This document shows positions 11,759 through 21,048 of a stretch of DNA of 24,999 nt, in pieces. Position numbers and translations under genes: made by a program. Source of the stretch: CAZPEV01 sp964585635. GTDB taxonomy: Bacteria > Zixibacteria > MSB-5A5 > GN15 > JAAZOE01. The stretch's first letter is position 1. Every line of letters starts with the position of its first letter. Location of the stretch: positions 1 through 24,999 of the forward strand of contig CAZPEV010000028.1 of assembly GCA_964585635.1 (NCBI GenBank). The letters are read 5' to 3'. The notes below the pieces were generated by a model. That model had not been told where the DNA came from, ran no database searches, and worked only from the letters and a program-made list of their open reading frames with translations.

Positions 11759-11787
11759 TTGACAAATGTCCGACTTGGCGGTACCGT
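11759..11787 (+). promoter_or_regulatory. Weak candidate promoter of the small plus-strand gene
   Basis: TTGACA (11759-11764) is perfect, but at 17-nt spacing the -10 is only TACCGT (11782-11787, 3 of 6). A better hexamer, GATAAT (11788-11793), is too far away. It lies in the divergent region between the hydrolase gene and the plus-strand gene. Confidence 0.3.
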
Positions 11788-11854
11788 GATAATGTCGATA
11801 ATGGAGCCGAGCCAGTGATCTCTCGGCGGTCGCCATGGGCGACGGGGGGTGGCA

Positions 11855-12283
11855 ATGCCGCACGTTGCTGATCGCTTCCCGAATCTATCGTTCGAGAGGC
11901 CTGAATACCAGGATAACTTCGAGACCAAGGTAAATCGGCTTAGGCCGGATGTCCGCGACATATTGCTGCAAATTCTGGCGGCTTGTGTCGGGTCGGGTGG
12001 TCCCTATGTCGGGATGGTGGCGCTGGGAGTGGCGCCGTTTGCGGTCCGACTCTTTGCGCCGGGCAGCCAGGAGCGCCATTTTGCCTGGCTCTGCCCCAAG
12101 CGGGACCATGTCAATGTCCGTTTGTTCAAGGGCTCGCAGGTCGGGGATATGTTGAATCTGGTCACCAATCCGGATCTGACCGGCATGCCGCCTCCGGTGA
12201 ATCTGAAGGTCGCACAGAGGAAGGAGATAGCGACGGCATTAGCCTACCTCGGGGACGCAGCGGCCCGATATAGCCAGGGATGA
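11855..12283 (+). CDS. Small DUF1801/DUF5655-like protein
   Basis: The product has 142 residues from the ATG at 11855, which has a G-rich ribosome-binding stretch (gggggg, 11844-11849) at good spacing; a GTG at 11849 is the alternative. There is no signal peptide or membrane segment, so it should be cytoplasmic. The centre, with F-A-W-L-C-P-K-R-D-H-V-N-V followed by an F-K-G segment and a final helix rich in A and Y, resembles the small DUF1801/DUF5655 proteins, whose function is not established. It is the only complete plus-strand gene here. It diverges from the hydrolase gene and ends 33 nt from the LIM-DA1 gene, which it faces tail to tail. A longer minus-strand frame on the same DNA does not exist, which supports it being real. 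Confidence 0.7.
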   Translation: MPHVADRFPNLSFERPEYQDNFETKVNRLRPDVRDILLQILAACVGSGGPYVGMVALGVAPFAVRLFAPGSQERHFAWLCPKRDHVNVRLFKGSQVGDMLNLVTNPDLTGMPPPVNLKVAQRKEIATALAYLGDAAARYSQG

Positions 12284-12316
12284 TGCACCATGAGAGCCGT
12301 GGCCCGCTTCCGGCGA

Positions 12317-13459
12317 CTAGTACCCCGGCGGGAAATCCCAGCGGGTCTTGAGGGCCTCAAGCCAGAATGGTATTCCCCTTTCCTCGACCATTTTCTTGAC
12401 GCGGCGAAATCCGTGGCCATAGGCAATATCCCGGCCCAGGCACATGGATTCAATAACATAATCCGCCAGGGGATCATCAAGATGCTGCAGGACAAGATAG
12501 GCCGCATAATTGCAGCTCCCCTCGCAAAATGAGATTTCCATCCGCTTGGGATTATGGGTCCCGATCCAGACATGCATCAGTTCGTGGGCGGCGGACTGAA
12601 TGAAATACGCTCTTTGCATCCCATACAACAGAAGGACGCTCGGGAAAAGGCTGGTATCGACGCCGTCTTTATTGCCGACTATTTGATAGGTTAACAGGGT
12701 GAAGCCGTTGAGGGCCTCGCTGCTGGTTTCCTTGGCCTTTTGCAGTGAATCCCGATCGACCAGAGACATCACGATTTCCGACAGGGCAACCGCGATGCCC
12801 TCCTGACTCAGGATAGCAGCGACGGTATCGATCAGTCCCTCACCGGTGGTGAAGGTATCGACGGCCGACGGCCGGCAGAGATTGCAGATATACCTGCCAT
12901 CGATATAGCGCACTCCCCCACCGGTCGTGCGGTTCGAAATCAGGCGCCCGCAATAGTCACAGCCCTTTTCGTCGTCCCAATGATAATCATGATAGACGTT
13001 GCCCCAATGGTCCCGCTTGTACGATTGGTCGATGGTCCGGCCGCACAGGGAGCAGGTAAGGACCAGGCAGTCGCTATGGTAGGCGCGGCCGTCGGTGATG
13101 GTGTACCCTTGGCCATCGGTTATCTTTTTGCCGCATTTGGCGCACACCAGGTCAAAGAGCTTGCGATAGCAGTCCAAGCAAAATAGGCTGTCGCCATTGA
13201 GCAGACATTGTTGGCCTCTGACCGCCAGGTGAGCCCCACAGACCGAGCAAATGTAGCATTCGGGGTCATAATATTTGCCGCCGACTTCTTCGTAAAGAAA
13301 TCCAAGTTCGTGCCCGCAGCGGGTGCATATCAGACCGCAGGGGGTCGATTGGCTGCCGTTTGGCAGGGCATTGGAGTCGGGCGCGGCCTGCAGCAGGCCC
13401 AGAAGAAATCCGGCGGTCATAAGATACTGCATCAATCCCACGGGCAGATCCCTCGGCAT
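12317..13459 (-). CDS. Exported LIM zinc-finger protein with DA1-like metallopeptidase domain
   Basis: The product has 380 residues from the ATG at 13459. Other possible starts are TTG 13477 and ATG 13432; none has a strong ribosome-binding site. The N-terminus contains a hydrophobic stretch (about 14-26) like a signal peptide. A complete LIM pattern follows: C45-x2-C48, D65-x2-C68, C71-x2-C74, C94-x2-C97. A second, variant LIM has C106, C109, H128, C131, C136, C139, H157 and H160. A third zinc pair set is C167/C170 and C192/C195. The C-terminal part carries H292-E-L-M-H296 and, 17 residues on, E313 in C-E-G-S-C. This matches the layout of plant DA1, in which LIM domains precede an HEMMH peptidase that cleaves growth regulators. 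Here the ubiquitin-binding part is missing and export is predicted. The peptidase activity is inferred. Confidence 0.85.
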   Translation of the reverse strand: MPRDLPVGLMQYLMTAGFLLGLLQAAPDSNALPNGSQSTPCGLICTRCGHELGFLYEEVGGKYYDPECYICSVCGAHLAVRGQQCLLNGDSLFCLDCYRKLFDLVCAKCGKKITDGQGYTITDGRAYHSDCLVLTCSLCGRTIDQSYKRDHWGNVYHDYHWDDEKGCDYCGRLISNRTTGGGVRYIDGRYICNLCRPSAVDTFTTGEGLIDTVAAILSQEGIAVALSEIVMSLVDRDSLQKAKETSSEALNGFTLLTYQIVGNKDGVDTSLFPSVLLLYGMQRAYFIQSAAHELMHVWIGTHNPKRMEISFCEGSCNYAAYLVLQHLDDPLADYVIESMCLGRDIAYGHGFRRVKKMVEERGIPFWLEALKTRWDFPPGY

Positions 13460-13574
13460 AAGGCCATATGTAGGCAATCTAAGACATTGGGGGCATCATA
13501 GTAAAGCGATTCTTGTGACGTTTGGAGAGGGTTTTTGATTGATGAGGCTTGGGGTGAGGTTTTTATGGGCCAGC

Positions 13575-13601
13575 CACCCTCAAGCGTGAAGCTTGAGGGT
13601 G
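13575..13601. repeat. REP-like perfect hairpin, 11-bp arms
   Basis: caccctcaagc (13575-13585) and gcttgagggtg (13591-13601) are exact reverse complements around gtgaa. The flanks (gggccagc before, ccacccg after) and the caccct/agggtg core are shared with the hairpin at 308-331. It lies in the 304-nt gap between the LIM-DA1 gene and dnaJ. On the minus strand the distal flank contains a short A-run and no T-run, so it is a poor intrinsic terminator. The rest of the gap holds only an AT-rich palindrome. Confidence 0.65.
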
Positions 13602-13709
13602 CCACCCGTCGGTGAGAATAGACTTACGGGATAGCCTCGGGGCGTCCCTAGCGCACAATGACATTATATCGGCGCTTCTGCTGTTCTTGCGGGTCATATC
13701 TTTAGTAAA

Positions 13710-13726
13710 CTAATAATAGCTATTAG
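13710..13726. repeat. AT-rich palindrome downstream of dnaJ
   Basis: The sequence contains the perfect 12-bp palindrome taatagctatta (13714-13725), with ctaata/tattag arms at 13710-13726. It could be a weak hairpin at the end of the dnaJ transcript or a binding site; neither can be decided here. Confidence 0.35.
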
Positions 13727-13763
13727 TAGCGGATAGCGCCACTATTCTGCGCTCCATGAGAGG

Positions 13764-14894
13764 TTACATGCTGGCCGAGTCGAATTCTCTCAACAATTCC
13801 TTTTGCCTATCTGTCAAATTCGTCGGGACGCGGAGATTGATGGTGACCAATAGGTCGCCGGCTTTATCACCCACAGTTAGGCCAACGCCTTTCAGGCGCA
13901 TCACCGTGCCCGGCTGCGTGCCGGGCGGGACAGTCAGCATGATCTTTTTGGTCAAGGTCTTCACGGGCACCTTGGCGCCCAAGGCCGCCTGCGGAAATGA
14001 AATATCGACCGAGGTCTGAATATCGGTGCCTTCACGTTTGAACTGCTGGTTTTCCATGACTCTCACCTTGATAATCAAATCCCCTTTGGGGGCGCCCTGG
14101 CGGCCGGGATATCCCAATCCCCTCAGCCGCACGGTGCCGCCGTCTTCGATGCCTGCGGGGATTTTGATATTGATAGTCTTTTTGTTCTTGGTCACGCCGC
14201 TGCCCCGGCAGACGGGGCAAGCCTGGCCGGGGATCACTCCGCGCCCCAGGCATGACGGGCAGGGACGGGAGATTGAAAAATTCCCTTGGATATAGGTCAT
14301 CTGGCCAGTGCCGTCGCAGCGGGAGCAGATCGTCTCCCCCGCGCCGGCGGTGATGCCGGTGCCGTGGCAATCCTGGCAATGCTCGGGGACCGCCAGGCGG
14401 ATTTTCTTGGCAACGCCTGCGGCTGCCTGCAGGAAGGTAATTTTGATTTCGGCCCGAAGATCGGTTCCCTTTTCGGAGGCCATATCGCCGCCGCCGAAGG
14501 GGGTTGTACGGCGCCGTCTGCGGACGTTGTCGCCGAAGAGGGAGCTGAAGAGGTCGCCCAGTCCGCCGAAGCCGGAGAGGTCGTTGATGTTGAACTGATC
14601 GCCAAACGCTTGCGAGAAGTCGGCATCGGTGTAAAACCGCCCCCCGTGCGGCGAGCCGGTCCCGCGGCTATCGGACGCCCCAAACCGCCGCATCATGTCG
14701 TACTGGCGGCGTTTCTTATCATCCTTGAGAACGTCGTACGCCTCAGAGATATCCTTGAACCTCTCCTCGGCCTGTTTGTCCCCCTTGTTGCGGTCGGGGT
14801 GGTACTTTTTGGCCAGCGCGCGATATTTCTTTTTGATTTCATCGGCGGCGGCCTTCTCATCGACGCCGAGTACCTGGTAATAGTCCTTGGGCAT
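13764..14894 (-). CDS. dnaJ: Chaperone DnaJ (type A Hsp40)
   Basis: The product has 376 residues, normal for DnaJ, and is the cytoplasmic co-chaperone that delivers substrates to DnaK and stimulates its ATPase. The J domain is at residues 1-70 with H32-P33-D34. A Gly/Phe-rich linker runs from about 72 to 140. The zinc-binding region has four C-x-x-C-x-G-x-G type repeats: C173/C176, C190/C193, C212/C215 and C226/C229. The C-terminal substrate-binding domains follow to the end. The third repeat is C-L-G-R-G, a usual variant. It follows dnaK by 167 nt on the same strand. A dnaK-end hairpin lies in between, so it may be co-transcribed at a reduced level. No CIRCE-type inverted repeat was seen upstream. 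Confidence 0.97.
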   Translation of the reverse strand: MPKDYYQVLGVDEKAAADEIKKKYRALAKKYHPDRNKGDKQAEERFKDISEAYDVLKDDKKRRQYDMMRRFGASDSRGTGSPHGGRFYTDADFSQAFGDQFNINDLSGFGGLGDLFSSLFGDNVRRRRRTTPFGGGDMASEKGTDLRAEIKITFLQAAAGVAKKIRLAVPEHCQDCHGTGITAGAGETICSRCDGTGQMTYIQGNFSISRPCPSCLGRGVIPGQACPVCRGSGVTKNKKTINIKIPAGIEDGGTVRLRGLGYPGRQGAPKGDLIIKVRVMENQQFKREGTDIQTSVDISFPQAALGAKVPVKTLTKKIMLTVPPGTQPGTVMRLKGVGLTVGDKAGDLLVTINLRVPTNLTDRQKELLREFDSASM

Positions 14895-15038
14895 CTATGC
14901 GGTCACTTCCTTTGGGCCAAACCATTGTCGGGTTTCTCATTCGTTACGTCCCCGGCGTGACTCATTCGGAATCCGACCTACCGGATTGTACGATAAAGAA
15001 ACGGATTTCCACAGCATCGTGTCAAGATTTCTCAAAGC

Positions 15039-15061
15039 GAAAGGGGGCCTTGCGGCCCCTT

Positions 15062-15063
<2 letters not shown>
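15039..15063 (-). terminator. Hairpin at the end of dnaK (weak or partial terminator)
   Basis: On the minus strand AAAGGGGCC-GCAA-GGCCCCCTTT forms a strong stem overlapping the dnaK stop codon. Only three T follow the GC-rich stem, so termination is probably partial. It may set the dnaK to dnaJ ratio or protect the dnaK mRNA end. Confidence 0.55.
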
Positions 15064-16975
<1,912 letters not shown>

Positions 16976-17006
16976 TGTCTTCACTCCTTCATACATGGTC
17001 AGAGCC

Positions 17007-17023
17007 CCGGTTGCGTCAACCGG
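17007..17023 (-). other. Hairpin in the hsp20-dnaK spacer
   Basis: ccggttg-cgt-caaccgg forms perfect 7-bp arms, and a gagcccc/gagccccg direct repeat flanks it on both sides. No T-run follows, so it is likely an mRNA processing or stability element and not a terminator. Confidence 0.45.
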
Positions 17024-17058
17024 AGCCCCGACAGACTACGATGGTCATAGCCGATAGG

Positions 17059-17490
17059 CTAACTGACCTTGATCTCGATCTCCTTGGGCATGACTTCCGG
17101 CTTTTTGGCCAAGGTCACCACCAAGACACCATTCTTGTAGTCAGCCGATACCCCGGACTTGTCGATCGAATCGGGCAGGCGGAAGCTGCGCGAGAAGCTG
17201 CCGAAATATCTCTCGGACCATACTTCTTTGCCGTCCTTCTCATCTTTTTTCAGACGCTCGCCGCTGATCGTAAGGATGTCATCGTGGACAACCACTTTGA
17301 TGGCGTCTTTTTCCATCCCGGGCAGCTCCGCCACGATTTTGAAGGTGTCCTTTTCCTCATACATATCGATCCGAACAGGCACCGAGCAGCAAGCGCTGTC
17401 GCTGTCACTGAATGCGATCCCGGCAGAATGGCAAAAGTCAGGATCGAGCTTCATCATCCAGTTCATGGGAAATCCAACTAAGCGATTCAT
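17059..17490 (-). CDS. hsp20: Small heat-shock protein, Hsp20/alpha-crystallin family
   Basis: The product has 143 residues. The ATG at 17490 has AAGGAG at 8-nt spacing; an ATG six bases upstream (17496) would sit too close to that site. The alpha-crystallin domain covers about residues 38-143, with V-R-I-D-M-Y-E at 39-45, E-L-P-G near 55-58 and the family hallmark A116-x-x-x-N-G-V-L. It ends in I-E-I-K-V-S, containing an I-x-I type tail that docks on neighbouring subunits. Such proteins hold unfolding clients in a form that DnaK and DnaJ can refold, which fits its place 83 nt before dnaK. The N-terminal arm has three cysteines (20, 34 and 35). Confidence 0.95.
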   Translation of the reverse strand: MNRLVGFPMNWMMKLDPDFCHSAGIAFSDSDSACCSVPVRIDMYEEKDTFKIVAELPGMEKDAIKVVVHDDILTISGERLKKDEKDGKEVWSERYFGSFSRSFRLPDSIDKSGVSADYKNGVLVVTLAKKPEVMPKEIEIKVS

Positions 17491-17590
17491 GGTCATTACT
17501 CCTTCTTATTTTTGATCAGTTGCTTTCACATTCTGGCGAGATACATAACAAGAAGCATGCCTGGACACGTAAGGCGTTGAGAGGTAACTA

Positions 17591-17596
17591 ATTATA
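17591..17596 (-). promoter_or_regulatory. Candidate -10 element upstream of hsp20
   Basis: The minus strand has a perfect TATAAT about 100 nt upstream of the hsp20 start. No acceptable -35 lies 16-18 nt further up. A CCCCAT, like the -10 of heat-shock sigma promoters, occurs at 17622-17627 but also lacks a good partner. The promoter of the chaperone cluster is therefore unresolved. Confidence 0.25.
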
Positions 17597-17695
17597 GAAT
17601 TTACGAGAGATGGCGAAATTCATGGGGTGCCAAATTGGCCTGTCTTCCACGCCAAAATGGCGCTTATAGGCAGCGATATACGCCGAATCGGCAGG

Positions 17696-19918
17696 TTATT
17701 TCTTCGGCTGAATCTTGCTTAGAATAATCTTGGCCGTTTTGCCGAAAGTCAGCTCGCCGGGTGGTTTGGGGTTATCACCCTGCTTATTCTTCAGTTCATC
17801 CAGTTTTTTCAAGGCGACCTCGTCCCCTATTTTTTCGAGCCCTTTGGCGATGAACAGGCGGATATCATCGGCCGAAGCTTTGCCGGAGGCCAGTTGCCGC
17901 AGGTGCCCGGAATCCTCCAGGAGCTCCAGCAAGAAATCGCGTCCCTCGGCGCTTCCGGATTGAGCGATGGCGCTGATTATTCTGGCGATTTCCCCTTTCT
18001 GACGGGTCATGAGGTCGGCAAAGAACGGCACCAGATCGCTCCGCTTGAACAATCCCAGGGTAATGATAGCCGCTTCGCGCACAATCGTATCCGTATCTTC
18101 CGCCAGGATCATCAGCAGGTCGGCGGCCTCATCGTCACCGATTTTTTCCAGGGCGCGCACGATTTCGAGTCGGACGCGAACGTCGGGGTCGGCCAAGCGC
18201 AACCGGAAGGCGCCGCAGGCGAAGGGGTCGCGCAGGTTGCCCAGAACAAAGATGCTGTTGCGGATCAGAAACCACTTGCTGTCGGGAAGATCGCGGCGGC
18301 CCCCGGGCCGGTAGAAGTTTGTCTCCGTCCAGAGAATGCTCGAGAATATCTTGACTGCCGGCCGGCCCAGTTCTGAGAGAGCCCTCAAGCATCGTTGCCG
18401 GACGGCACGGTCGGGGTGGGCGACGATCTCGGCCAACTGCAGCGCCACCTCTTCGGTTTGGATGGCCACGAGGATTTCGTGAAGATAGCGCGCCTGATCG
18501 TTGCCGGGGAGCTGCAGTTCACGGACCATGCGATTGATCAGATCGCGCTGGTTGAGCCCCTCGAAGATTTTTTTAACGGCGGCGGAGTCATACACCGTCA
18601 CGTCGTCTTTGGCCTGGCGGCCGCCCTTGATGACGTTCAGAAAGGCCGCCGTCGGTTCGTAGCGGCGCAGCGAAAGCATGGCTTTCATCAACCCGCCGGC
18701 CACCTCGGCAAACTCAAAGGTTTCTCGGCCCCGAGTAAACAGGTATTGCAGGTGCCGGCCGATGACATCGAGGAATTCGTGTTCCGTCAGCGACAAAGCC
18801 GCCTCGGTGCAATCCTGAATCAAGCAGACCGCGTGCAGGCGAAAGGCGCTGTCATCAGAGGCCAGTTGCTCCACCAGCGACTCGACCACCTTGGCGGCTT
18901 TGCCGGTCTGGCGGGTGCGCAAGAGACGCATGAAGGCGTCGTGAAAGCGCTCATACAATTCCGGCGTAGACGCCGTCGAGAAAACGGTTGCGAGGATATC
19001 ATCGATGGCCGTGGCGACATCCTGTTTCACGCGGGCCGGATGCAGCGCTGATTCATCAAGCGCGGCCTGGGCCAAACCATGACCGGCGAAGCGCCGCTGC
19101 AATTCATCCAGCAGCCGTTCGCGGCGGGGATGATAATCGCAGGACCGTATCAATTGCGTCAATTTGTCGGCGACCGAGGCGATTCTGGCGGGATCGATGG
19201 AAAGCAACTTATCGGCGATCTCGAGCAGTTCGGCCGGCGGCATTTGCGCGAATTTCTCCGGCAGAATATAATCGACGATTTCAGTGTGAAAATCGATTCC
19301 GACCGCCGCTGCCTGCGCCGCGGTATTCTCAAATTGCGAGTTGAGGATGGTGATCGCCAAATCGACCTCGCCGGAGAAGTGGTTGGCGACCAGACGCCGC
19401 ACCGAGAAATCCTCGCAGACGTCGCCCCGGTAGCGCAGCCCGGTCTCGAACAGTTTGGCCGCCAAGTCATGATTGACCAGGATCGTGGCGACTTTGCGGC
19501 GGGCCAGGTACTGCCCCATACTGTGATCAGGATCGGCCGCCGGCAGGCGCCGAACGAAGCGATCGGCGAACAGCAGCAATTCATCAGCGGTGATCGTCTC
19601 TTCAAACAACAGGGAACGAATTTCCAACTCCTGCAACAAGGTCTTGAGATATTCGGTCGAGGGCGCGTCGGAAAGAAGGATATTATTGGCGAACAACCGC
19701 CCCTCGGTCAGGATAAAACTGAAGTACTGCTTAAATCCAAACATCTTTTGCAGGCTCAGAAAGGGACGGGACACGGCCTTCTTGACCAGCGGGTGACTGG
19801 CGGCATATATGCCGGCTTTCCGGAAAAAGACATAGAAATCATGAACGATTTCAGCGGAGAGGACATTCAGATCAGTCCTGAGGTTTTCTTCGCTCAGATT
19901 AATCTTGCGTTCCATCAT
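17696..19918 (-). CDS. HEAT-repeat protein, cytoplasmic, function unknown
   Basis: The product has 740 residues with no signal peptide or membrane helix. The C-terminal part (about 490-720) contains several HEAT-type helical pairs, for example around H501-P-D-R-A-V-R-Q-R, D578-V-R-V-R-L-E-I-V-R-A-L-E-K-I-G and T611-I-V-R-E-A-A. They form a curved scaffold for protein-protein contacts. The N-terminal 120 residues form another alpha-rich domain (helices around 15-60 and 90-125). No catalytic motif is visible. Its start overlaps the stop of the upstream lipoprotein gene in ATGA, with GAGGG just before, so translation is likely coupled. It is the last gene of the envelope operon and may be a cytoplasmic scaffold or regulator for it; this role is inferred. 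Confidence 0.85.
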   Translation of the reverse strand: MMERKINLSEENLRTDLNVLSAEIVHDFYVFFRKAGIYAASHPLVKKAVSRPFLSLQKMFGFKQYFSFILTEGRLFANNILLSDAPSTEYLKTLLQELEIRSLLFEETITADELLLFADRFVRRLPAADPDHSMGQYLARRKVATILVNHDLAAKLFETGLRYRGDVCEDFSVRRLVANHFSGEVDLAITILNSQFENTAAQAAAVGIDFHTEIVDYILPEKFAQMPPAELLEIADKLLSIDPARIASVADKLTQLIRSCDYHPRRERLLDELQRRFAGHGLAQAALDESALHPARVKQDVATAIDDILATVFSTASTPELYERFHDAFMRLLRTRQTGKAAKVVESLVEQLASDDSAFRLHAVCLIQDCTEAALSLTEHEFLDVIGRHLQYLFTRGRETFEFAEVAGGLMKAMLSLRRYEPTAAFLNVIKGGRQAKDDVTVYDSAAVKKIFEGLNQRDLINRMVRELQLPGNDQARYLHEILVAIQTEEVALQLAEIVAHPDRAVRQRCLRALSELGRPAVKIFSSILWTETNFYRPGGRRDLPDSKWFLIRNSIFVLGNLRDPFACGAFRLRLADPDVRVRLEIVRALEKIGDDEAADLLMILAEDTDTIVREAAIITLGLFKRSDLVPFFADLMTRQKGEIARIISAIAQSGSAEGRDFLLELLEDSGHLRQLASGKASADDIRLFIAKGLEKIGDEVALKKLDELKNKQGDNPKPPGELTFGKTAKIILSKIQPKK

Positions 19919-21048
19919 TTACCCTCGAAGCAGTAAATACGTCCCTGCCGGCAGGCGGCATAAATGCGCCCGTTGCGGTGGACGGCAGCGGTCCTGATCG
20001 GGCCCTCGAGCCGGCGCTTGTCCAGCACGGCGCCATCGACCCGATCCAGGCTGTACAGGCATTTGTCGTTGGATCCGACGATGACCGCCCGTCCGACGAC
20101 GAGCGGCGAGGCGGTGACCACCCCGCCGGTCTGGTAATCCCAGACCGGGGTTCCATCGACGGCCGACAGGCAGTGGACTTTGCCGTCATTGCAGCCCAGA
20201 TAGACCATATCATCGGCCTCACACGCGGCGCCGCGATATGGCCATCCCAGCGAGTGCTCCCAAACCATATTCCCCAAGGTTTTATCCACCGCCAGCACCC
20301 GTCCGTCGGAGGTGCCGACATACAGATATCTGCCCAAGCTGATTTCCGAACTGATCGTCGTGCTGCTGGTAAATTCCCACATCAGGCTGCCATCTTCTTC
20401 TCGGATCGCTTGCAGACGATTGCCCTTGACAATGGCAAACACGATTCCGCCCTCGGCAACCATCGGCGATTCCACCATCCCATCGGTTTCATGACTCCAG
20501 AGCCGATTCAGATCGGGCGACAGGGCGATCAGACCGCCGGTCGTCCCGAATATCAACCTATTCTTTACTTGTATCGGCCCGGTTCGGATTTCTTTGATGG
20601 TGCTTTCGCGGACCACTTTTCCGGTAAAGATATTGATCACTTGGGTTTGGCCAAAGGGGGAGTATCTGACCGTAACCAGGAAGGAATCGACGACGGCGGG
20701 CGCAAAGGCGTATCCTCTCCTGGACCGAATCTGGCAGACTCGGTGTCCGGATTCTTGGTCAAGGATAGTTATTCGCCGGCGGGTGGTCAGGAAGGTCAGG
20801 TATCTCCTGCCGGCCATAATAGGTGAATCCGCCGAGCCCTTTATTTTCTTCTCATACAACAGGTTAAGGCGACCGTCGAAACCGGCAGATAAGGCGTTCG
20901 GTTGCTCTTCCGGGGGGATATAAATATGCCGTAATCGCTCGGTCGGGCTCCCCAACCGGGAAAGATGCTTTCCCCCGGCGCAGCCAGTCATGGCCAATAT
21001 NNNNNNNNNNACGGCCAGAGCGAAATATAGGGCAGCCTGTCTGACCAT
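19915..21048 (-). CDS. Outer-membrane-type lipoprotein with PQQ-like (BamB-like) beta-propeller
   Basis: The product has about 377 residues, starting with the ATG at 21048, which overlaps the upstream stop in TGATG. An ATG at 21060 is also in frame, but the TGATG start gives the better signal peptide. The signal peptide ends in I-L-A-M-T-G-C, a lipobox-like site with Cys near residue 23. Ten N lie inside the signal peptide, and the frame holds if they stand for ten bases. The rest is a chain of propeller blades with the pattern G-x-x-D-G-x-v-x-x-L-d...G-x-x-x-W (clear copies near the middle and end). The family includes BamB and PQQ-type propellers without enzymatic residues. Between an Omp85-like barrel gene and a HEAT gene, a BamB-like assembly role is plausible but unproven. 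Confidence 0.85.
   Translation of the reverse strand: MVRQAALYFALAXXXXILAMTGCAGGKHLSRLGSPTERLRHIYIPPEEQPNALSAGFDGRLNLLYEKKIKGSADSPIMAGRRYLTFLTTRRRITILDQESGHRVCQIRSRRGYAFAPAVVDSFLVTVRYSPFGQTQVINIFTGKVVRESTIKEIRTGPIQVKNRLIFGTTGGLIALSPDLNRLWSHETDGMVESPMVAEGGIVFAIVKGNRLQAIREEDGSLMWEFTSSTTISSEISLGRYLYVGTSDGRVLAVDKTLGNMVWEHSLGWPYRGAACEADDMVYLGCNDGKVHCLSAVDGTPVWDYQTGGVVTASPLVVGRAVIVGSNDKCLYSLDRVDGAVLDKRRLEGPIRTAAVHRNGRIYAACRQGRIYCFEGK
21001..21010. other. Assembly gap (10 N)
   Basis: Ten undetermined bases lie within the signal peptide of the propeller lipoprotein. Both flanks read in one frame, consistent with a true length of ten or a value differing by a multiple of three. Confidence 0.98.

Noticed and set aside
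15020..15025. Perfect TTGACA on the minus strand upstream of dnaJ
   Set aside because: No -10 hexamer at 16-18 nt; the nearest TACAAT is too far away, so a separate dnaJ promoter cannot be supported.
17622..17639. CCCCAT and TGGCAC on the minus strand upstream of hsp20, considered as sigma32 or sigma54 promoter parts
   Set aside because: The sigma54 -12 GC is absent and there is no good CTTGAA-type -35 at the required distance.
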